From: Nitrospira sp.
GTDB taxonomy: Bacteria; Nitrospirota; Nitrospiria; Nitrospirales; UBA8639
Assembly: GCA_028819435.1 (NCBI GenBank)
Contig: JAPPLK010000003.1
Coordinates: 21,110 to 85,109 of the forward strand
Length of the DNA: 64,000 nucleotides
Reading direction: 5' to 3'
Of this stretch, positions 1 to 9,471 are shown in pieces; position 1 is the stretch's first letter; the number at the start of each line of letters is the position of its first letter. Both the position numbers and the translations under genes were made by a program. The notes below the pieces were generated by a model that saw nothing but the letters and a program-made list of their open reading frames with translations, was not told the origin of the DNA and searched no databases.

Positions 1-2
1 CG

Positions 3-44
3 CAAGGAGAAGACGAATACCTGTGGGAACGGGAAGGAGGATGA
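3..44 (+). CDS. C-terminal end of an upstream CDS (product not identifiable), reading ...QGEDEYLWEREGG-stop
   Basis: Open frame from the window edge to TGA at 42-44, immediately before the cobU ATG at 46; too short to identify. Confidence 0.4.
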   Translation, partial: QGEDEYLWEREGG

Positions 45-45
45 G

Positions 46-555
46 ATGCTGTGCCTTATCCTCGGAGGGGCACGTTCAGGAAAGAGCCGGTTGGCATTGA
101 CCTTGGCGGGACGTGACTCGCCCAAGGTTTTTGTCGCAACCGGAGAACCTGGTGACGAGGAGATGGCTGCGCGCATTCGAAAGCATCGACAGGACCGCGA
201 TCCATCCTGGGAAACTCACGAAATTCCCATTGAGGTTAGCGATTGGCTCAGGAGCAAAGGGGGCTTGTACAAAACAGTGGTGGTTGATTGCCTGACTTTG
301 TGGTTGTCAAATCTTCTCGGGAACGGGATTCAGGCGTCTCAAATTCCCGTCTATACTGATGAACTGATGCAATCGGCTCGAATGGTTCCCGGTACGGTGG
401 TGTTGGTGAGTAATGAAGTGGGCCTGGGAATCGTTCCGGGCGACGCCGTGACGCGACAATTTCGAGACCTCGCGGGGGCACTGAATCAACGTGTTGCCGC
501 GGCCGCCGATGCCGTGTATTTGTGCGTGAGCGGGCTTCCTATGAAATTAAAGTAA
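46..555 (+). CDS. cobU: Adenosylcobinamide kinase / adenosylcobinamide-phosphate guanylyltransferase
   Basis: N-terminal GGARSGKSRLAL P-loop, FVATGEP and SNEVGLGIVP motifs, C-term GLPMKLK. Confidence 0.95.
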   Translation: MLCLILGGARSGKSRLALTLAGRDSPKVFVATGEPGDEEMAARIRKHRQDRDPSWETHEIPIEVSDWLRSKGGLYKTVVVDCLTLWLSNLLGNGIQASQIPVYTDELMQSARMVPGTVVLVSNEVGLGIVPGDAVTRQFRDLAGALNQRVAAAADAVYLCVSGLPMKLK

Positions 556-581
556 CTGTATCTCCGCATGTCGGGTGCAAC

Positions 582-1646
582 ATGAACGAAGCAGGAATGG
601 ATCTGACCCTCCCGGCCTTGAGGCCTCTCGATGAGGATGCGCGGCTGCAGGCGCAAGCCCGGCTCGACTCTCTCACCAAACCCGTGGGAAGCCTGGGACG
701 ACTTGAGGAAATTGCCGCGCGCTATTGTGCAATCACCGGAAACGTCTCCGTTCCAAGTCTCGACGCCGTTGTGTTTACGCTGGCGGCCGACCACGGCGTG
801 ACAGCCGAGGAGGTGAGCGCGTATCCGCAATCCGTGACTGCGCAAATGGTGAAGAATTTTGTCCATGGCGGTGCCGCAGTGAACGTCCTGGCTCGCCATG
901 CTGAAGCATCCCTGCGTTTAGTGGACATGGGAGTGGTTGAGGACCTTAGCGCATGTGCCGGTCTCCTGGATCATAAGATTGCTTATGGAACAAAGAATTT
1001 TCTTCGTGAACCCGCGATGTCCCGTGAGCAGGCGTTGCAGTCGATTCGGGTTGGGATGGATTTGGCCAACGCCGCTTACGCGGATGGGAAAAATCTTATT
1101 GCCGTCGGGGAAATGGGTATCGGTAATACTACGTCCAGTGCTGCCGTCGTGTCGGCGTTGACCGGGCAAAGCGTGGAAAAGGTTGCGGGCCGGGGAACCG
1201 GGGTCGATGATCAAACCCTGAAACATAAAGTCTCCGTTGTTGAGCAGGCGCTTGAGTTGCATCGTCCGTCTTCCTCCGACGCCATCGAGGTTTTGACGAC
1301 GGTTGGTGGGTTCGAAATCGGTGGAATGGCCGGCCTGATGCTCGGGGCTGCGGCCTGTCGGGTGCCGGTAGTGCTGGACGGCTTTATTACCGGAGCAAGC
1401 GCCTTGCTCGCCGTGGCGCTGGAACCCCGCTGCCGTGACTATCTCATCGCGTCGCACCTGTCCCGGGAACCCGGACACCGGATCGTGCTCGATCACCTGG
1501 GGCTCGAGCCGTTGGTGAATTTGCGGATGCGGCTTGGCGAGGGGACCGGCGCCTGTCTGGCCGTGACGCTCATTCACGCTGCCTTGAAAATCTATAGGGA
1601 AATGGCCACGTTTGAGGAAGCACGGGTTTCCGGTGCGCTGCCGTAA
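582..1646 (+). CDS. cobT: Nicotinate-nucleotide--dimethylbenzimidazole phosphoribosyltransferase
   Basis: LTKPVGSLGRLEEIA, AADHGVTAEEVSAYPQ, GEMGIGNTT, GTGVDD motifs; ATG at 582 is the likely start inside ORF 522..1646. Confidence 0.95.
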   Translation: MNEAGMDLTLPALRPLDEDARLQAQARLDSLTKPVGSLGRLEEIAARYCAITGNVSVPSLDAVVFTLAADHGVTAEEVSAYPQSVTAQMVKNFVHGGAAVNVLARHAEASLRLVDMGVVEDLSACAGLLDHKIAYGTKNFLREPAMSREQALQSIRVGMDLANAAYADGKNLIAVGEMGIGNTTSSAAVVSALTGQSVEKVAGRGTGVDDQTLKHKVSVVEQALELHRPSSSDAIEVLTTVGGFEIGGMAGLMLGAAACRVPVVLDGFITGASALLAVALEPRCRDYLIASHLSREPGHRIVLDHLGLEPLVNLRMRLGEGTGACLAVTLIHAALKIYREMATFEEARVSGALP

Positions 1647-1679
1647 TCATAAGTTCCATAATCCGGAGCCTGGACGCCC

Positions 1680-2444
1680 ATGATCAGGTTCTTCCTGTTG
1701 GCATGGCATTTTCTCACGATCATCCCGCTTTACAGGTCGCAGCACGTTCAGCCTGCTCCGCGGGAATTGGCTTCCTCCATGCAATGGTACCCTGCGGTGG
1801 GCTTGGCCATCGGGGGAATACTTGTTGCCGCCGATACGGTATTCGGCATGCTCTTGACGCCGGATGTGACCGCGCTGTTCATCCTGTGTCTCCTGGTTGT
1901 CCTGACCGGAGGGCTACACCAGGATGGCTTGGCCGATACCATTGACGGGTTGGCCAAGCGAGGAAGCGTTGTGGAACGGTTGGCCGTCATGAAAGACGGG
2001 CGCATCGGAGCCTTGGGTGCGACTGGTTTGACACTGGCATTGGGATTGCGATTCGCCGGCATCCTGCACTTGCCTTCACCTGATCGAATGGGTCTGTTGT
2101 TGTGCATGCCGGTGATCGGGAAGTGGGCCATGGTGGTCAGCACGTTTGGCAGTTCGCATGCGCGGGCGGAGGGCGGTCTTGCTTCTGGCTTTTTGAACGA
2201 AATTTGGTTGAAGGACATGATTTGGCCCACTGTCTGGGCCGGAATTTTTGTCTGTGCAATCCTCGGGTGGCAAGTGGGCGGGTTATTGTTAGGTCTCAGT
2301 GGAGTCGCGGCACGGGTGATGGTTTTTCTGTGCTCTCGTGTTTTTGGGGGGATCACGGGAGACGTGCTTGGGGCGATCAATGAAGGTACGGAAATCCTGT
2401 TTCTGTTTGCCGCACCGCTGATCCTGACGTTGGTGGTTCTCTGA
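1680..2444 (+). CDS. cobS: Adenosylcobinamide-GDP ribazoletransferase
   Basis: HQDGLADTIDGL motif, multiple TM segments, operon context. Confidence 0.93.
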   Translation: MIRFFLLAWHFLTIIPLYRSQHVQPAPRELASSMQWYPAVGLAIGGILVAADTVFGMLLTPDVTALFILCLLVVLTGGLHQDGLADTIDGLAKRGSVVERLAVMKDGRIGALGATGLTLALGLRFAGILHLPSPDRMGLLLCMPVIGKWAMVVSTFGSSHARAEGGLASGFLNEIWLKDMIWPTVWAGIFVCAILGWQVGGLLLGLSGVAARVMVFLCSRVFGGITGDVLGAINEGTEILFLFAAPLILTLVVL

Positions 2445-2447
2445 TCC

Positions 2448-2642
2448 GTGAAACGCCATCTCAGGAAAACGTGCGGGCGATGCGGTTGTGTGTTCACGTG
2501 TGGACTGTACGGATGTTGGTGCGCCGACGTGCCGGTTTCTGACGCCCTCTATGCGGCCATTGCCGAACGTTTCGCGGATTGCTTGTGCCCGTCGTGCTTG
2601 AAGGCGCCGTGCGCAGGGGATCTTGATCTCAACGTCGGCTGA
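2448..2642 (+). CDS. Cysteine-rich CWC-type small protein (64 aa, 10 Cys)
   Basis: GTG-start ORF packed between cobS and cbiB; CGRCGCVFTCG..CWCAD...CLCPSCL pattern. Confidence 0.75.
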   Translation: MKRHLRKTCGRCGCVFTCGLYGCWCADVPVSDALYAAIAERFADCLCPSCLKAPCAGDLDLNVG

Positions 2643-3610
2643 TGGTGGAGTCCACGTTAGCCGTCAATCTTTTGGCAGTTTGTGCTCTTGACGGATTACT
2701 GGGAGATCCCCGGTGGATGCCTCATCCGGTCAGGTGGATGGGCGCGTGTATCAACCGGTGTGAACCTGTGCTCAGAAAGCAGTTTGTCTCACCCCTGAGC
2801 CGACGTGCCGCAGGATCCATCCTGGCCGTGTTTGTCCCAGCCCTGAGCTTCCTGGTGGCATGGGGTGCGTTGCACGTTGCCTTTCTGGTGCATCCATGGC
2901 TTGGCAATCTTCTGTGGATTGTACTGGGATATACAACCTTGGCGGCGAAGGATTTGGCGAATCACGCGTGGGCGGTCTATCACCATCTTTGCTCCGGATC
3001 ATTACAGGAGGCCCGTCAAGCGGTGTCGTTGATGGTCGGACGGGATACCAACAGGTTGACGGAAACCGAAATCTCCAGGGCGACCGTTGAGAGTGTGGCT
3101 GAAAATACCTCGGACGGTGTGATTGCGCCGTTGTTCTATCTGGTCATCGGTGGACCGCCGTTGGCGTTAGCCTATAAGGCCGTTAATACCTTGGATTCAA
3201 TGATCGGGCATCAGGATGAATCGCATCGTGACATTGGATGGGCGTCAGCCAAACTCGATGATCTTGCCAATTTCATCCCATCGCGATTGAGCGCGAGCTT
3301 GCTGGTGGTGTCGTCGCTCTTTCGCCATGCCGCCGTGGCGAGCGCGTGGAATCTCTATCGACGGGATTGCGCCAAACATGCCAGCCCCAACAGCGGGCAT
3401 CCTGAGGCAGCCATGGCTGGTGCCTTGAGGATTCTGTTGGGTGGTCCGGCCGTCTACGACGGCGTTCGGGTCGAACGCCCCCAAATAAGTGATCCCGCGA
3501 ACGTACCGCAACCCCGTCACGTTCCCCTGGCGATAGAATTGATGTGGATTTCATTCGGGTTGGCCATTGTGCTGGCCGTGGTCTGTGCGACGTTGTGGAA
3601 CCGCATGTAA
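2642..3610 (+). CDS. cbiB: Adenosylcobinamide-phosphate synthase (CbiB/CobD)
   Basis: DGLLGDPRWMPHPVRWMG, ESVAENTSDGVIAPLFY, KAVNTLDSMIGH motifs. Confidence 0.95.
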   Translation: MVESTLAVNLLAVCALDGLLGDPRWMPHPVRWMGACINRCEPVLRKQFVSPLSRRAAGSILAVFVPALSFLVAWGALHVAFLVHPWLGNLLWIVLGYTTLAAKDLANHAWAVYHHLCSGSLQEARQAVSLMVGRDTNRLTETEISRATVESVAENTSDGVIAPLFYLVIGGPPLALAYKAVNTLDSMIGHQDESHRDIGWASAKLDDLANFIPSRLSASLLVVSSLFRHAAVASAWNLYRRDCAKHASPNSGHPEAAMAGALRILLGGPAVYDGVRVERPQISDPANVPQPRHVPLAIELMWISFGLAIVLAVVCATLWNRM

Positions 3611-4710
3611 GCCATGGCGGGAACGTGTATGACGCCGCCCGGCTCTTGTCCCGGGACCCGTCGACTTTGTGCGATTTCAGCGCCAACATCAATGCCTTGG
3701 GCGTTCCGTCGGCTGCACGGCGCGTCCTGCAAACTGCTATCGGCAAAGTTCAACATTACCCTGATCCCCAAGGCTTGGCTTTGGTCCAGGCCATTGCTGA
3801 ACATCATGGCATCTCACCCGAAAACGTGGTTTTGGGGAATGGAACGGTGGAATTGATTTATGCTTTTCCTGCCGCCTTCAACGTCAGACATGGGTTGATT
3901 ATTGGGCCGATCTTCTCCGAATATGAACGGGTGTTGACGTTGGCCAACGCTCGTGTGACTCGTGTTTTGGCACGGTCCGAAGACGACTACCGTCCGCCCG
4001 TTCGTGAAGTGCTGGAAAAGGTGGAGCACCCACCCCCAGGTTGGGGCATGCGCCGTCTGCCGATTGAGGTCGTGTTTCTGTGTAATCCGAACAGCCCGAC
4101 GGGTCGCAGTGTCTCGCGAAACAGCGTCTATCGTTTGTTGGAAGCCGTCAAACGACGAGATGGGTACCTGATCGTTGATGAGACGTTCGTGGAATTTTGT
4201 GAGGAGAAGTCCGTGATCCAACGGGCCGCTCGTGATGATTCGTTGCTGGTACTGAGAAGTTTTACGAAGTTCTACGGGATTCCCGGTCTTCGGATCGGGT
4301 ACATCGTGGGAACGGAAAAGAGTTTATGGGAACTCAGGAACCGGCTTCCCCCCTGGTCCGTGAATACGTTGGCCCAGGAAGCGGCCCTGGCTTGTTTGCA
4401 GGACCACCGTTATAGAGAACGGACGTTATTGTTTATCCAGAAGGAGCGTCCTGTTTTCAGGCGGGCGCTTGAACGGATCCCTGGGGTTCGCGTTTATCCT
4501 TCGTCTGCGAATTTTTTTCTGGTAGAGTTACCCGGACCGTTGACGAGTCATCAGGTACAGGCCGCGTTGATGGAACGTGGCTACCTGGTCAGGGACTGCT
4601 CAAATTATCCGGGGCTGCATGAACGAATGCTTCGGTTCGCCGTAAGAACGTCACGTGAAAACGCTCGATTGGTGAAACAATTGCAACAGGTGGTGCAGGC
4701 GCAATTATGA
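3595..4710 (+). CDS. Threonine-phosphate decarboxylase-like PLP aminotransferase (CobD/CobC family)
   Basis: HGGNVYDAARLL..DFSANINALG, NPNSPTGR, SFTKFYGIPGLRIGY PLP motif; likely GTG start at 3595 overlapping the cbiB end. Confidence 0.88.
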   Translation: MEPHVSHGGNVYDAARLLSRDPSTLCDFSANINALGVPSAARRVLQTAIGKVQHYPDPQGLALVQAIAEHHGISPENVVLGNGTVELIYAFPAAFNVRHGLIIGPIFSEYERVLTLANARVTRVLARSEDDYRPPVREVLEKVEHPPPGWGMRRLPIEVVFLCNPNSPTGRSVSRNSVYRLLEAVKRRDGYLIVDETFVEFCEEKSVIQRAARDDSLLVLRSFTKFYGIPGLRIGYIVGTEKSLWELRNRLPPWSVNTLAQEAALACLQDHRYRERTLLFIQKERPVFRRALERIPGVRVYPSSANFFLVELPGPLTSHQVQAALMERGYLVRDCSNYPGLHERMLRFAVRTSRENARLVKQLQQVVQAQL

Positions 4711-5183
4711 ACGTTCGTAATCTGACCGGGATCGGCATTCTCGTCGTGCTGGTTGTCGCGGGTTTTCTGTTTTCCCGTCCGCAGGGTGGCACGTCCGATA
4801 TTCCCGATGATCCCCAGGCCCACGAAGCGTTGGAACTGGTGCGCTCTCATCCGGCTCGCAATGATCCGACCTTGGAGGATGCGATCAATCGGTACGTCGA
4901 AGAGCTGGAATCCCAGGGAACGCCCCTGCATCGAGGCGAGTGGCAGGTGGGCAAAGAACGTGACGGCGTCTATGCCGTCAGGATGCTGGTGCGTGAGAAG
5001 GGGTTCAACGAATGGATTGAACGGGAGTTTGCCTGGCGGGTTACGTTAAAAGATAAAACCGTCAGGGTAATTTCTCTGGCCGCGATTCACTTCATGCCGT
5101 TTCACGAGTTGCCGCCGTTGCCGCACCAGGACCAGATCTCAGGGGCACTCATGCAGTCTCCGGTGGAAACGCAACTTGGATGA
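4707..5183 (+). CDS. Hypothetical membrane-anchored protein
   Basis: ATGA overlap with the upstream gene; single N-terminal hydrophobic segment. Confidence 0.65.
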   Translation: MNVRNLTGIGILVVLVVAGFLFSRPQGGTSDIPDDPQAHEALELVRSHPARNDPTLEDAINRYVEELESQGTPLHRGEWQVGKERDGVYAVRMLVREKGFNEWIEREFAWRVTLKDKTVRVISLAAIHFMPFHELPPLPHQDQISGALMQSPVETQLG

Positions 5184-5475
5184 CGCCGTTTTCCACGCGA
5201 GTTCGGTAGCAGGGAACGGCCCACTCCGGGTTGGGGTTTTCTATACATTGTCCCGTGCGCACGTTGAATTCCCATCCATGCCACGGGCATTCCACGATCT
5301 CTCCATTCAGCGTTCCTTCCCCGAGCGGGCCTCCCGCGTGAGGGCAGGTATTGTCCAGCGCCAGAATTTCTCCGTCCACGTTGAATAGGGCCACACCGTG
5401 AGTGTCGTCGAGTTCAACCGACAGGCACGTTCCCGGTTCGAGATCTTCAAGCTTGGCAACGTCGAAATATTGCAT
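5149..5475 (-). CDS. Rieske [2Fe-2S] domain protein (ferredoxin-like)
   Basis: CPHAGGPLGEG and CPWHGWEF Rieske motifs; start re-assigned to internal Met MQYFDVAKLEDL. Confidence 0.92.
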   Translation of the reverse strand: MQYFDVAKLEDLEPGTCLSVELDDTHGVALFNVDGEILALDNTCPHAGGPLGEGTLNGEIVECPWHGWEFNVRTGQCIENPNPEWAVPCYRTRVENGVIQVAFPPETA

Positions 5476-5606
5476 AACGGTAAATTTTTGCGAAAAGAGC
5501 AGAAACCTTACCAAGGTCCTCGTTTCCGTGGCAAGCCATGGATGGGGGTGTTGTTGCTTCGGCATCGTTTCTGATGCTATACAAACGTTCAAATTTCAGG
5601 TGATCC

Positions 5607-6137
5607 ATGACGCTCCTGTTGAATGCCACTTACGAACCGTTGCGGGTTGTGCAATGGCAAAAGGCCGTGACCTTGCTTTGTCAGGGTAAAGTCGAGGTCC
5701 TGGAATTTTATGACCGCGACATTCGAGGGGTGTCGATCAGTTTCAAGCTGCCTTCGGTGATGCGACTGTTGAAAGTCGTCAAGTTGAAGTCGAACCACCG
5801 GGCCGTCAAATTCTCCCGGATCAATATTTTTACTCGCGATAAATATACGTGTCAGTATTGCTGCAAACGGTTTCGCACGGAAGAACTCACGTTCGACCAC
5901 GTGGTGCCGATTGCTAAAGGTGGTACAAAAACCTGGGAGAATATCGTGACGGCGTGTTGGCGCTGTAATAATAAAAAGAGCGGGCGGACTCCGGAAGAAG
6001 CCCGCATGCACTTGAAGAAGAAACCGCAAAAACCAAGGTGGAATCCGACCCTCACCATCATGATCGGTATCCGGAACGCGCCGGAGAGTTGGCGGGATTA
6101 CCTCTACTGGCACATGGAGTTGGACTCCGATGAATAA
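5607..6137 (+). CDS. HNH endonuclease family protein
   Basis: YTCQYCCKRF...LTFDHVVPIAKGGTKTWENIVTACWRCNNKK HNH motif. Confidence 0.92.
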   Translation: MTLLLNATYEPLRVVQWQKAVTLLCQGKVEVLEFYDRDIRGVSISFKLPSVMRLLKVVKLKSNHRAVKFSRINIFTRDKYTCQYCCKRFRTEELTFDHVVPIAKGGTKTWENIVTACWRCNNKKSGRTPEEARMHLKKKPQKPRWNPTLTIMIGIRNAPESWRDYLYWHMELDSDE

Positions 6138-6762
6138 TGCCGGTTTTCAAATTTCGTTGGACTTGTATGGCCGCCTGTGCGTCGTGATCGGCGGCGAGGA
6201 CGAAGCGGCGCACAAGACGGGCCTGTTGTTGGACGTAGGGGCCAAGGTCACCGTGGTAAATCCCACCCTGAACGTGGAATTGAGAAAGTTCACGGCCGCG
6301 GGAAAAGTTCTGCACCGGGGACGGCGGTTTCGTTCCACGGATACGCAGGGAGCTTTTGTCGTGCTCAACACCCTGCAGGATGATCAGGGGTTCGCCAGAT
6401 CGTTGCGGGAGTTGTCTGAAGCGGAACGGTTTCTGGTGTGGTCGATCGATCAGCCCGAGTTGTCGAATTTCATGATGCCTGCCCTGGTTCGGCGTGGGTC
6501 GCTTCGTATGGCCATCAGCACGGGTGGGGCGTCTCCTGCGCTGGCCGGCACCTTGCGGCGAAACGGGGAAGAGATCTTCGATGAAGAATTTGAAAGGTAT
6601 TTGGATTGGCTGGGAGAATTGCGAAAAGACGTCCAGGCCAACGAGCCGAGTGTGGAGAAAAGGAGAGAGCGATTGAAAGCGGCGGTCGAAGGCTTCCAGT
6701 TGACCGGGACCGTCGAGTATCCTGCCGCCTGGCTGGAGCAGAAAGCTTCCAGGAACCCCTGA
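6130..6762 (+). CDS. Precorrin-2 dehydrogenase / sirohydrochlorin ferrochelatase-like (CysG N-terminal/Met8 type)
   Basis: LCVVIGGEDEAAHKTGLLLDVGAKVTVVNP Rossmann fold; ISTGGASPALAGTLR. Confidence 0.88.
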   Translation: MNNAGFQISLDLYGRLCVVIGGEDEAAHKTGLLLDVGAKVTVVNPTLNVELRKFTAAGKVLHRGRRFRSTDTQGAFVVLNTLQDDQGFARSLRELSEAERFLVWSIDQPELSNFMMPALVRRGSLRMAISTGGASPALAGTLRRNGEEIFDEEFERYLDWLGELRKDVQANEPSVEKRRERLKAAVEGFQLTGTVEYPAAWLEQKASRNP

Positions 6763-6790
6763 TCTGATTTGTAACGAGGATGGTGCAGCA

Positions 6791-7099
6791 ATGGTCTTGT
6801 TGGAATTCAGCATGTCTCCCCTGGGAAAAGGCGAAAGCGTGGGTAAATACGTGTCCCGCTCGTTAAAGATTATCGACAAGAGCGGGGTGGAGTACCGCCT
6901 GAACCCCATGGGGACGGTCCTCGAAGGCGAATGGGACGACGTGTTCGACGTGGTGCGTCAATGTTATGAACGGATGAAAAAGGATTGCGGCCGCATCTCC
7001 TGTACGATGAAAGTCGATTACCGGAAAGGCCACACCGGACGCCTCAGCGGGAAAGTCGCCAGCGTGGAAAAACGGCTCAAGAAGAAACTGAAGACGTGA
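6791..7099 (+). CDS. MTH1187/YkoF-type thiamine-binding family protein
   Basis: LEFSMSPLGKGESVGKYVSRSLKIIDKSGVEYRLNPMGTVLEGEWD. Confidence 0.85.
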   Translation: MVLLEFSMSPLGKGESVGKYVSRSLKIIDKSGVEYRLNPMGTVLEGEWDDVFDVVRQCYERMKKDCGRISCTMKVDYRKGHTGRLSGKVASVEKRLKKKLKT

Positions 7100-7104
7100 A
7101 AAGG

Positions 7105-7482
7105 TCAGAAAGCGATACGCTGGACATCGTCGACTACGTCGAAATGCGCATCGTTGCTCAACACCGGAAGCGCGTGCTGGCGGGCTAGTGCCGCGATCCA
7201 GGCGTCATTCGGCGGGATGGGATGCCCCAGCCGTTTCAACTCCAAGCGGATGTCGGCGTAGGCGTCCGCCGTGGCCGAAGTCACGGTGACGATTTCAGCC
7301 AACGGCAAATAGCGGCGTAGCCATTCCTCGTAGCGGCTGCGATACCGCGATTGCCGAATGCCGAAATAATACTCACCAAGAACCACGCTCGGCACGACGA
7401 GCCGGTCAGCGGACCGAAAAGCGGCCGCCACCGTCGCGAGCCCTTCCACCCATGCGGATAAGGCATTGGTGTCGAGGATCAT
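7105..7482 (-). CDS. PIN-domain toxin (VapC-like)
   Basis: MILDTNALSAWVEG N-term PIN Asp, IPPNDAWIAALARQHALPVLSNDAHFD C-term acidic residues. Confidence 0.9.
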   Translation of the reverse strand: MILDTNALSAWVEGLATVAAAFRSADRLVVPSVVLGEYYFGIRQSRYRSRYEEWLRRYLPLAEIVTVTSATADAYADIRLELKRLGHPIPPNDAWIAALARQHALPVLSNDAHFDVVDDVQRIAF

Positions 7483-7730
7483 GCCAAGTCTTCGGGGGAG
7501 ATGGTCTCGAATTCTTGCTCGATGACGGCCAGGACGCGGCGGTTTTCATCCGAGAGGTCGGGAAGCGCACCGAACCCAGCCATCCAAGGCGCCTCGGTGT
7601 CGTTGGAAGAGCGGCGGAGTTGTTCCTCAAGTGCTTCGGTGAAGAACTGCTTCAACGTCATGCCGCGGCCAGCAGCAAGGGCCTTGGCCAGGCGGAACGT
7701 GGTCTCAGGGAGTTCGATGGTCGTTTTCAT
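7479..7730 (-). CDS. Ribbon-helix-helix antitoxin (VapB-like)
   Basis: MKTTIELPETTFRLAKALAAGRGMTLKQFFTEAL; 4-bp overlap with the PIN toxin; start moved to 7730. Confidence 0.82.
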   Translation of the reverse strand: MKTTIELPETTFRLAKALAAGRGMTLKQFFTEALEEQLRRSSNDTEAPWMAGFGALPDLSDENRRVLAVIEQEFETISPEDLA

Positions 7731-8011
7731 ATCCCATATTCCCATAATTACGGGAATTTCGTCAATGGATCCCTGATACCTGCAGTTCTTTAGAGTGGAA
7801 ATCACTCGTGTTGTCGTTACTCATAAGATTCCTCGTTTGATGCAGTGTATCGATAGCATAGGAGTTTAAATAATGAAACTAATGAAACGGGACACTACAC
7901 TCTATCCGTGGGGCATACATCTCTGTCCAACTTTTTGAGGATCACTGCAGATGCGAATAATCTTTAAGAATCTTTTGCCGCCGATAGTAATTTCTGTCAA
8001 GCAAAAAAGTC

Positions 8012-9431
8012 TGTTAGCGCCATTTTGTAATGTCCCCTTTTCGTCAAGAAAGGAGGGGCAATGAGCAAGGGGACGTTCACGATGAGTCAAAAAGAACTGG
8101 ATCGGGTGCATATGTGATTCAACGGACGGCGGAAACTCGTGGCGGCCAAGCCGTGGCGGCCCGACAGTTGGGCGTGAGTGTGCGCCAAGTCAAGCGGTTG
8201 GTCCGCCGGTATCGCCAACACGGGGTGCAGGGCTTGGTTTCTCAGCGGCGCGGCCGCCCGTCGCCCCGGGAAGTTGCGCCAGAGCGGCGGGCTCACATCC
8301 TCGCCGTCGTCCGCCAACACTATGCCGATTTTGGGCCGACCTTGGCCTGTGAGAAGTTGCAGGCCTGCCATGGGGTATGCGTCTCGCGGGAAACTCTGCG
8401 GCAGTGGCTCATCGCGGCGGGCCTCTGGCAGCCGAAGCGCCGCCGTGCCCTCGGGTGCATCCGCGCCGACCCCGCCGGCCCTGTGTCGGGGAATTGCTGC
8501 AAATCGACGGCTCGCCCCATGACTGGTTCGAGGGCCGCGCCCCGGTTTGTACCTTACTGGTCTTCATTGACGACGCCACCAGTCGGCTGATGGCCCTGCG
8601 CTTCGTCCCGGCTGAGACGACCCAGGCGTATATGGACACCTTGCAAATGTATCTTGCCCAGTATGGGCGCCCGGTGGCGATCTATTCCGATCAACACAGT
8701 ATCTTCCGGGTCAATCAGCAGGCCTGTGCAGGGGAGCGCACCCAGTTCACCCGGGCGTTGGAGACCTTGGCCATTGCGCCGATCCATGCGCATACTCCGC
8801 AGGCCAAAGGCCGCGTCGAGCGGGCGCACCAAACCTTGCAAGACCGCCTCGTGAAGGAGTTGCGCCTCCACGGCTTCTCCACCCTGGCCGCCGCCAATGC
8901 GTGGCTCCCGACCTTTCAGGCCACGTACAATCGCCGCTTTGCTGTGGCCCCGGCCTCGCCCGTCGATGTCCATCGCCCCGTCCTGCAGGCGCCGCAGGAG
9001 CTGGCCCGCATCTTCTCGTTGCAGCATCCCCGCATCATCTCCAAGCATCTCTGCGTGCACTTCCAGAACTGCACCTATCAACTTCAGGGGCAAGGCCGAG
9101 GCTACCGCCTTCAGGGAGCCCCGGTCACCGTGCGTGAGGCCTTCGACGGCTCAATCGAGCTCTTGCATGAGGGCCGGGCCTTACCCTATCGCCTGCTCAC
9201 CGAAGGGCCGGCCCCGATTCCCGTCGAGACCGAGAAAATGCTCGCGCTACGCCTCTCCACCATTCAACAGGCCCCGCGCCGTCGCCCTCGCGCCAAACCG
9301 GCCCCCGCCCATCCGTGGCGCCGGCCGCTGCGGCCGCCCCTAGCCCCACCGCCGGCTCCCTAAGAAGCGCCCAACCGAAAGGGGACATCACAATCTTGCA
9401 CAAAAGGGGACATTTCAAAATTGCGTTGACA
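8012..9431 (+). mobile_element. Insertion sequence, ISNCY/IS1202-like, about 1.42 kb, transposase frame disrupted
   Basis: Imperfect terminal inverted repeats: left TGTTAGCGCCATTTTGTAATGTCCCCTTTTCGTCAAG, right (reverse complement) TGTCAACGCAATTTTGAAATGTCCCCTTTTGTGCAAG; integrase-core transposase inside. Confidence 0.87.
8061..9363 (+). pseudogene. ISNCY-family transposase (HTH plus integrase core) split over three frames
   Basis: MSKGTFTMSQKELDRVH (frame A), VIQRTAETRGGQAVAARQLGVSVRQVKRLVRRY..GLWQPKRRR (frame B), PRVHPRRPRRPCVGELLQIDGSPHDWFEGR.. (frame C). Confidence 0.83.
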
Positions 9432-9471
9432 CAGGTCCTGCACGTTTGTGGGTCGTATGAGTACGGCTCTC

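Noticed and set aside
1-45. Cobalamin riboswitch ahead of cobU
   Set aside because: The upstream bases are coding (EYLWEREGG-stop) and no B12-box-like sequence is visible in the window
918-1577. Long antisense ORFs (for example 918..1577 -, 1748..2497 -, 49832..51076 -, 60103..61185 -)
   Set aside because: Mirror frames of strongly recognisable genes in GC-rich DNA; composition looks like antisense of the sense codons, no independent domain evidence
5447-5592. N-terminal extension of the Rieske ORF (to 5592)
   Set aside because: The Rieske domain starts at the internal Met (5475); the extension is low-complexity and lacks homology-like features
8061-9363. Programmed ribosomal frameshifting in the IS transposase
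   Set aside because: No clear slippery heptamer with a downstream structure at either shift, and two shifts in one gene; decay or sequencing error is simpler
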